The translations under genes were made by a program, and so were the position numbers. This document shows, in pieces, positions 5,579-8,416 of a stretch of 8,416 bases of DNA. The DNA comes from an uncultured Clostridia bacterium. Its GTDB lineage: Bacteria; Bacillota; Clostridia; Oscillospirales; Ruminococcaceae. Numbering within the stretch: the first letter of the stretch is position 1; each line of letters begins with the position of its first letter. The notes under the pieces are model-generated. The model ran no database searches. It had not been told where the DNA came from and saw only the letters and a program-made list of their open reading frames with translations. The stretch is from NCBI GenBank assembly GCA_947177695.1, contig CAMWVO010000058.1:1-8416 (forward strand), written 5' to 3'.

Positions 5579-6996
5579 TCCTTTCCGTTCCAGCAATAGC
5601 TGCAAAGGCTGTCGGCGGGAAGTCCCACCGCTCTGACAGTACCCTCCAGCGACTGAAATTCTATGGAAGTAAGCTTCAGACGGCGGCATATCTCCTGACG
5701 AAGCTTTTTGCCGCGCTCGGTGTTGGTGTCGCTGTATTCGCTGATGTACTTCACGCCCTCCGCGCCCTCAAGCTCGTCTATGATCTTTCTTGCGATAAGG
5801 TCAAGCTCCGAGGTGCTTCTGGAGAAATTCAGGAACTTGCAGCCGTACATAATGGGCGGACAAGCCGAACGCATATGTACTTCCTTTGCGCCGTTTGAGT
5901 ACAGGAACTCCACGGTCTCCCTCATTTGGGTGCCGCGGACGATGCTGTCGTCCACAAACAGCAGACGCTTGCCCTCGATAAGCTCGTGTACGGGGATAAG
6001 CTTCATTTTCGCAACCCTGTTACGCATGACCTGATTTTGCGGCATAAAGCTTCTGGGCCATGTGGGGGTGTACTTTATAAACGGTCTGGCAAAGGGAATG
6101 CCGCTTCTGTTTGCGTAGCCGATAGCGTGGGGTATTCCCGAATCGGGCACGCCGCACACATAGTCCACGTCGGGGAGAGTACCGTTTTTCATCTCGGTCT
6201 CAGCCATTATCTCGCCGTTGCGGGTACGCATTGTCTCAACGGTCACACCCTCGTATATCGAGTTGGGATAGCCGTAATATGTCCATAAAAAGGTGCATAT
6301 ATTCATATTTGTGTGACCCTCGGCAAGGGTCTCGCACTTTTCATGGGTGATCTTCACTATCTCGCCGGGGAGAAGCTCACGGTAGGTCTCGTACCCTAAC
6401 TTCTGGAACGCGAAGGACTCAAAGGAACAGCAGTAGCCGTTTACCCCCTTGCCGATAACGATAGGGAGACGTCCGTTCTTGTCCCTTGCGGCAATAATGC
6501 AGTCCTCGGTGAGAATAAGCAGGGACATAGTTCCGTCTATCTTTTCCTGCGCGTAGCGTATGCCGTCAACAAAATTGTCCTTTTGGGAAATAAGCGCGCC
6601 TATCAAAGCGCTGGAATTAACGCTTCCGCTGCTCATCGCCTCGAAGCTGGCGAAGCAGTTGTCCACAAACTCGTTCCTGAGCTGCTCGGCGTTGTTGATT
6701 ATGCCGATATTACAGACCGCGTAAACGCCCATTTTCGACCTGAGCAGGATAGGCTGCGGGTCGCTGTCGCTGATACAGCCGATGCACAGTCTGCCGTGCA
6801 TTGACTCTATGTCATTTTCAAACTTTGTTCTGAACGGCGAGTTTTCAATGCTGTGGATACTTCTCTGAAAGCCCAGCTCGGGGGAGTAAGCGGTCATGCC
6901 GCCGCGTCTTGTGCCTAAGTGGGAGTGGTAGTCCGTACCGAAGAAAACATCGCTTATGCAGTCGTTTATCGTGGCTGCTCCAAAAAATCCGCCCAT
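5575..6996 (-). CDS. PurF-like protein with degenerate glutaminase domain and intact PRPP/Fe-S sites
   Basis: A 473-residue paralogue of the downstream PurF, with the same two-domain plan. The N-terminus is MGGFFGAA where PurF has CGVFGI, so the catalytic Cys is Gly and there is no propeptide. Other glutaminase residues are also changed: HNGN becomes CNIG (95-98), the NDTE aspartate becomes serine (VNSS, 126-129), and the VRY arginine is lost (near 70-74). The C-terminal half keeps CGVPDSG (281-287) and the PRPP loop LLFVDDSIVRGTQ (345-357). The flexible-loop region differs (KYTPTWPRSFMPQ, 308-320). Cys234, Cys386, Cys465 and Cys468 line up with the four Fe-S ligands. AAAGGG lies about 7 nt before the ATG, and the stop overlaps the purF start by ATGA. 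No frameshift or stop suggests decay. It may be an ammonia-using or regulatory PurF partner, or may bind PRPP for another reaction; its function is unknown. Confidence 0.88.
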   Translation of the reverse strand: MGGFFGAATINDCISDVFFGTDYHSHLGTRRGGMTAYSPELGFQRSIHSIENSPFRTKFENDIESMHGRLCIGCISDSDPQPILLRSKMGVYAVCNIGIINNAEQLRNEFVDNCFASFEAMSSGSVNSSALIGALISQKDNFVDGIRYAQEKIDGTMSLLILTEDCIIAARDKNGRLPIVIGKGVNGYCCSFESFAFQKLGYETYRELLPGEIVKITHEKCETLAEGHTNMNICTFLWTYYGYPNSIYEGVTVETMRTRNGEIMAETEMKNGTLPDVDYVCGVPDSGIPHAIGYANRSGIPFARPFIKYTPTWPRSFMPQNQVMRNRVAKMKLIPVHELIEGKRLLFVDDSIVRGTQMRETVEFLYSNGAKEVHMRSACPPIMYGCKFLNFSRSTSELDLIARKIIDELEGAEGVKYISEYSDTNTERGKKLRQEICRRLKLTSIEFQSLEGTVRAVGLPADSLCSYCWNGKE

Positions 6997-7043
6997 ATAT
7001 TTACCCTTTCCTAATATAAGTTAGAGGTTAGAATAATTCGCCC

Positions 7044-7059
7044 GCCCCCTTGAGGGGGC
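7044..7059. repeat. GC-rich palindrome in the purC/PurF-like spacer
   Basis: GCCCCC and GGGGGC pair perfectly around TTGA inside an otherwise AT-rich 143-nt spacer (6997-7139). Neither strand has a T-tract after it, so it is not a normal terminator. It could be an mRNA stabilising or processing hairpin, or a copy of a small interspersed palindrome. A second, weaker inverted repeat, CTTGCA-CTATT-TGCAAG, lies at 7106-7122. No convincing promoter was seen in the spacer. Confidence 0.55.
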
Positions 7060-7139
7060 TTGATAAAGTTACAGTGTGCAGTATTTAATATTGGGGTGTG
7101 ACTTTCTTGCACTATTTGCAAGTTGCCGCAATGGCTTCA

Positions 7140-7853
7140 CTACCCAAATATTCTCTTCATCATTTCCTGATAAGCTTCCTCTACGCCGCCCATGTCTCTG
7201 CGGAAACGGTCCTTGTCAAGCTTCTCGTGGGTCTTGCTGTCCCAGAAACGGCAGGTGTCGGGAGAAATTTCGTCAGCAAGAAGAATTTTGCCGTGGAATC
7301 TGCCGAACTCGATCTTGAAGTCGATAAGGTCAATGCCGTGTTCTTTAAAGAATTTCAGCATGAAATCATTTACCGCAAATGCGTATTTGGAAATGGTATC
7401 AATTTCCTCCTGCGTTGCAAGACCAAGTCCCAGAGCGTAGTAATCGTTGATGAACGGGTCGCCAAGGTCGTCGTTCTTGTAGCTGAATTCAAGTGTGGGA
7501 CACTTCAGGGGAGTACCCTCCTCAATGCCGAGCTTTTTGGAAAAGCTTCCGGCAGCAACGTTTCTGACGATAACTTCAAGGGGAACTATCTCAACCTTTT
7601 TAACGATAGTCTCGCGGTCGCTTATTTCCTCAACAAGGTGAGTGGGGATACCCTCTTTTTCAAGGAGACCGAACATATAGTTGGTCATCTTGTTGTTTAC
7701 AACGCCCTTGCCGCGGATAGTACCCTTTTTCTCGCCGTTGAAAGCGGTAGCGTCGTCCTTGTAGTCAACGATTACCATGTCGGGGTCGTTTGTTGCGAAA
7801 ACCTTTTTAGCCTTGCCCTCGTAGAGCTGTTCCTTTTTCTCAATGTTTGCCAT
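7140..7853 (-). CDS. purC: Phosphoribosylaminoimidazole-succinocarboxamide synthase (SAICAR synthetase, PurC)
   Basis: Joins CAIR and aspartate with ATP to give SAICAR, the eighth step of purine synthesis; cytosolic. The 237-residue length is typical for the short bacterial form. Motifs are the N-terminal ATP-binding LYEGKAKKVF (10-19), GKGVVNNKMTNYMF (48-61), VRNVAAGSFSKKLGIEEGTPL (96-116) and the family signature region DFKIEFGRFHGKILLADEISPDTCRFWD (178-205). The start at 7853 is chosen because GGAGGA (7861-7866) lies 7 nt upstream; an ATG five codons earlier overlaps that ribosome binding site and would add residues foreign to the family. It begins 21 nt after the HAD gene stop, so the two are probably co-transcribed. 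A 143-nt spacer with a GC-rich hairpin separates it from the PurF-like gene. Confidence 0.98.
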   Translation of the reverse strand: MANIEKKEQLYEGKAKKVFATNDPDMVIVDYKDDATAFNGEKKGTIRGKGVVNNKMTNYMFGLLEKEGIPTHLVEEISDRETIVKKVEIVPLEVIVRNVAAGSFSKKLGIEEGTPLKCPTLEFSYKNDDLGDPFINDYYALGLGLATQEEIDTISKYAFAVNDFMLKFFKEHGIDLIDFKIEFGRFHGKILLADEISPDTCRFWDSKTHEKLDKDRFRRDMGGVEEAYQEMMKRIFG

Positions 7854-7874
7854 TTTTAATTCCTCCATAAAACT

Positions 7875-8416
7875 TTATTTTAAAATAATTTTTACAATAT
7901 CTTTCGGCTTGGACACTATGTAGTCCGCTCCCGCTTCTTCAAGCTCCTCACGGTCTGTTCCGCCGTATAAAACCCCTGCGGAATCAATTCCCACAGCCTT
8001 TGCGCCCTCTATGTCATAGAACCTGTCGCCTATCATCAGAACCTGTCCCAGATCCGTCTCGCCGCACCGTTCAAGAGCGTCCTTTATCACATCTGCCTTG
8101 ATACCCTTTGAACCGTCGTTCGCCGCTCCGCAGACTGCTGTAAAAAATTTTTTTACGCCAAAATATGTAATTATCCTGTCCGCAGTATTTTCGGGCTTTG
8201 TGGTTGCAAGCGCAATACGCTTGCCTGCGGCGTTCAGCTGCTCCAGAACGTCGTAAATACCCTCGAAAAGGGAATTTTCCGTTACGCAGCAGTCCATATC
8301 GCAGTAACGCTCACGATAGAAGTGAAAGGCTTTCCAAGCCTGTTCCTCGGACATTCCGCAGAAATTCGTAAAAGAATACATAAGCGGCGGTCCGAGAAAT
8401 TTTTTCAGTACTGCCT
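7875..8416 (-). CDS. HAD-superfamily hydrolase, phosphoglycolate phosphatase/5'-nucleotidase-like (5' end outside window)
   Basis: The frame stays open to the right edge, giving 179 visible C-terminal residues. The N-terminal DxDGT motif with the nucleophile Asp must lie beyond 8416, so the ATG at 8381 is internal. Visible parts, numbered from the first complete codon at the edge, are FLGPPL followed by YSFTNFCGMSEEQA (about 6-25, cap region), motif II Thr in ALATTKPEN, a motif III-type Lys in KGIKADVI, and motif IV MIGDRFYDIEGAKAVGI with the metal-binding Asp residues. The GPPL-type cap is seen in Gph-like and 5'-nucleotidase-like HAD enzymes, which dephosphorylate small phosphoesters. A nucleotide substrate would suit its place 21 nt upstream of purC, but this is inference. 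It may be the first gene seen of a longer operon whose promoter lies outside the window. Confidence 0.88.
   Translation of the reverse strand, partial: AVLKKFLGPPLMYSFTNFCGMSEEQAWKAFHFYRERYCDMDCCVTENSLFEGIYDVLEQLNAAGKRIALATTKPENTADRIITYFGVKKFFTAVCGAANDGSKGIKADVIKDALERCGETDLGQVLMIGDRFYDIEGAKAVGIDSAGVLYGGTDREELEEAGADYIVSKPKDIVKIILK

Noticed and set aside
5579..5689. A longer N-terminus for purF starting at 5689
   Set aside because: The added 37 residues overlap the end of the PurF-like gene and have no PurF similarity. The start at 5578 gives exactly the 11-residue propeptide before the catalytic Cys.
5299..5898. A 199-codon plus-strand frame across the purF/PurF-like junction
   Set aside because: It is antisense to two real genes. 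The product is rich in Arg, Cys and Pro without family features, and no ribosome binding site was seen.
7044..7059. GC-rich hairpin as an intrinsic terminator after purC
   Set aside because: Neither strand has a T-run after the stem, and the gene that follows belongs to the same pathway and strand.
7098..7859. A 253-codon open frame on the plus strand covering nearly all of purC
   Set aside because: It is antisense to a confidently identified purC, has no good ribosome binding site at its start, and its translation shows no recognisable domain. It is most likely a codon-bias shadow.

Overview
The window looks like chromosomal DNA from a low-to-mid GC Gram-positive bacterium of the class Clostridia, probably an Oscillospiraceae/Ruminococcus-like gut organism. 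That placement is inference. It rests on strong GGAGG-type ribosome binding sites, consensus sigma-A promoters, Rho-independent terminators, a PurF with a B. subtilis-type 11-residue propeptide and Fe-S cysteines, and the gene order purC-purF-purM-purN. No mobile element, CRISPR array or rRNA was seen.

Layout. Bases 1-353 hold a stand-alone tRNA-Leu(CAA) with its own promoter and encoded CCA, followed by two tandem terminators. Bases 378-2330 hold a rightward two-gene operon: a MarR-family regulator (GTG start) and a MATE-family exporter. It is driven by a perfect-consensus promoter that carries two copies of a 14-bp near-palindrome (GTACGA-WW-TCGTAC), and it ends in a strong terminator. Bases 2330-8416 hold a leftward purine-synthesis gene cluster. 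In transcription order this is a HAD phosphatase (its start lies beyond the right edge), purC, a divergent PurF-like protein, purF, purM and purN. The two clusters converge at about 2330.

How the genes work together. PurF makes phosphoribosylamine from PRPP and glutamine. PurN formylates GAR, PurM closes the imidazole ring to give AIR, and PurC adds aspartate to CAIR. purD, purL/Q/S, purE, purB and purH are not in the window. The MarR/MATE pair is a typical self-regulated drug or metabolite efflux module, like mepR-mepA in organisation.

The most unusual item is the second PurF-like protein (5575-6996). It keeps the PRPP-binding loop and all four Fe-S cysteines of B. subtilis-type PurF. It has lost the N-terminal catalytic cysteine and the other glutaminase signature residues, and it has no propeptide. 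It overlaps the start of the intact purF by ATGA, which suggests coupled synthesis and possibly a mixed PurF complex. Other points of interest are the double operator, a start-stop ATGTGA overlapping the marR start, and mutually exclusive hairpins in front of purN.
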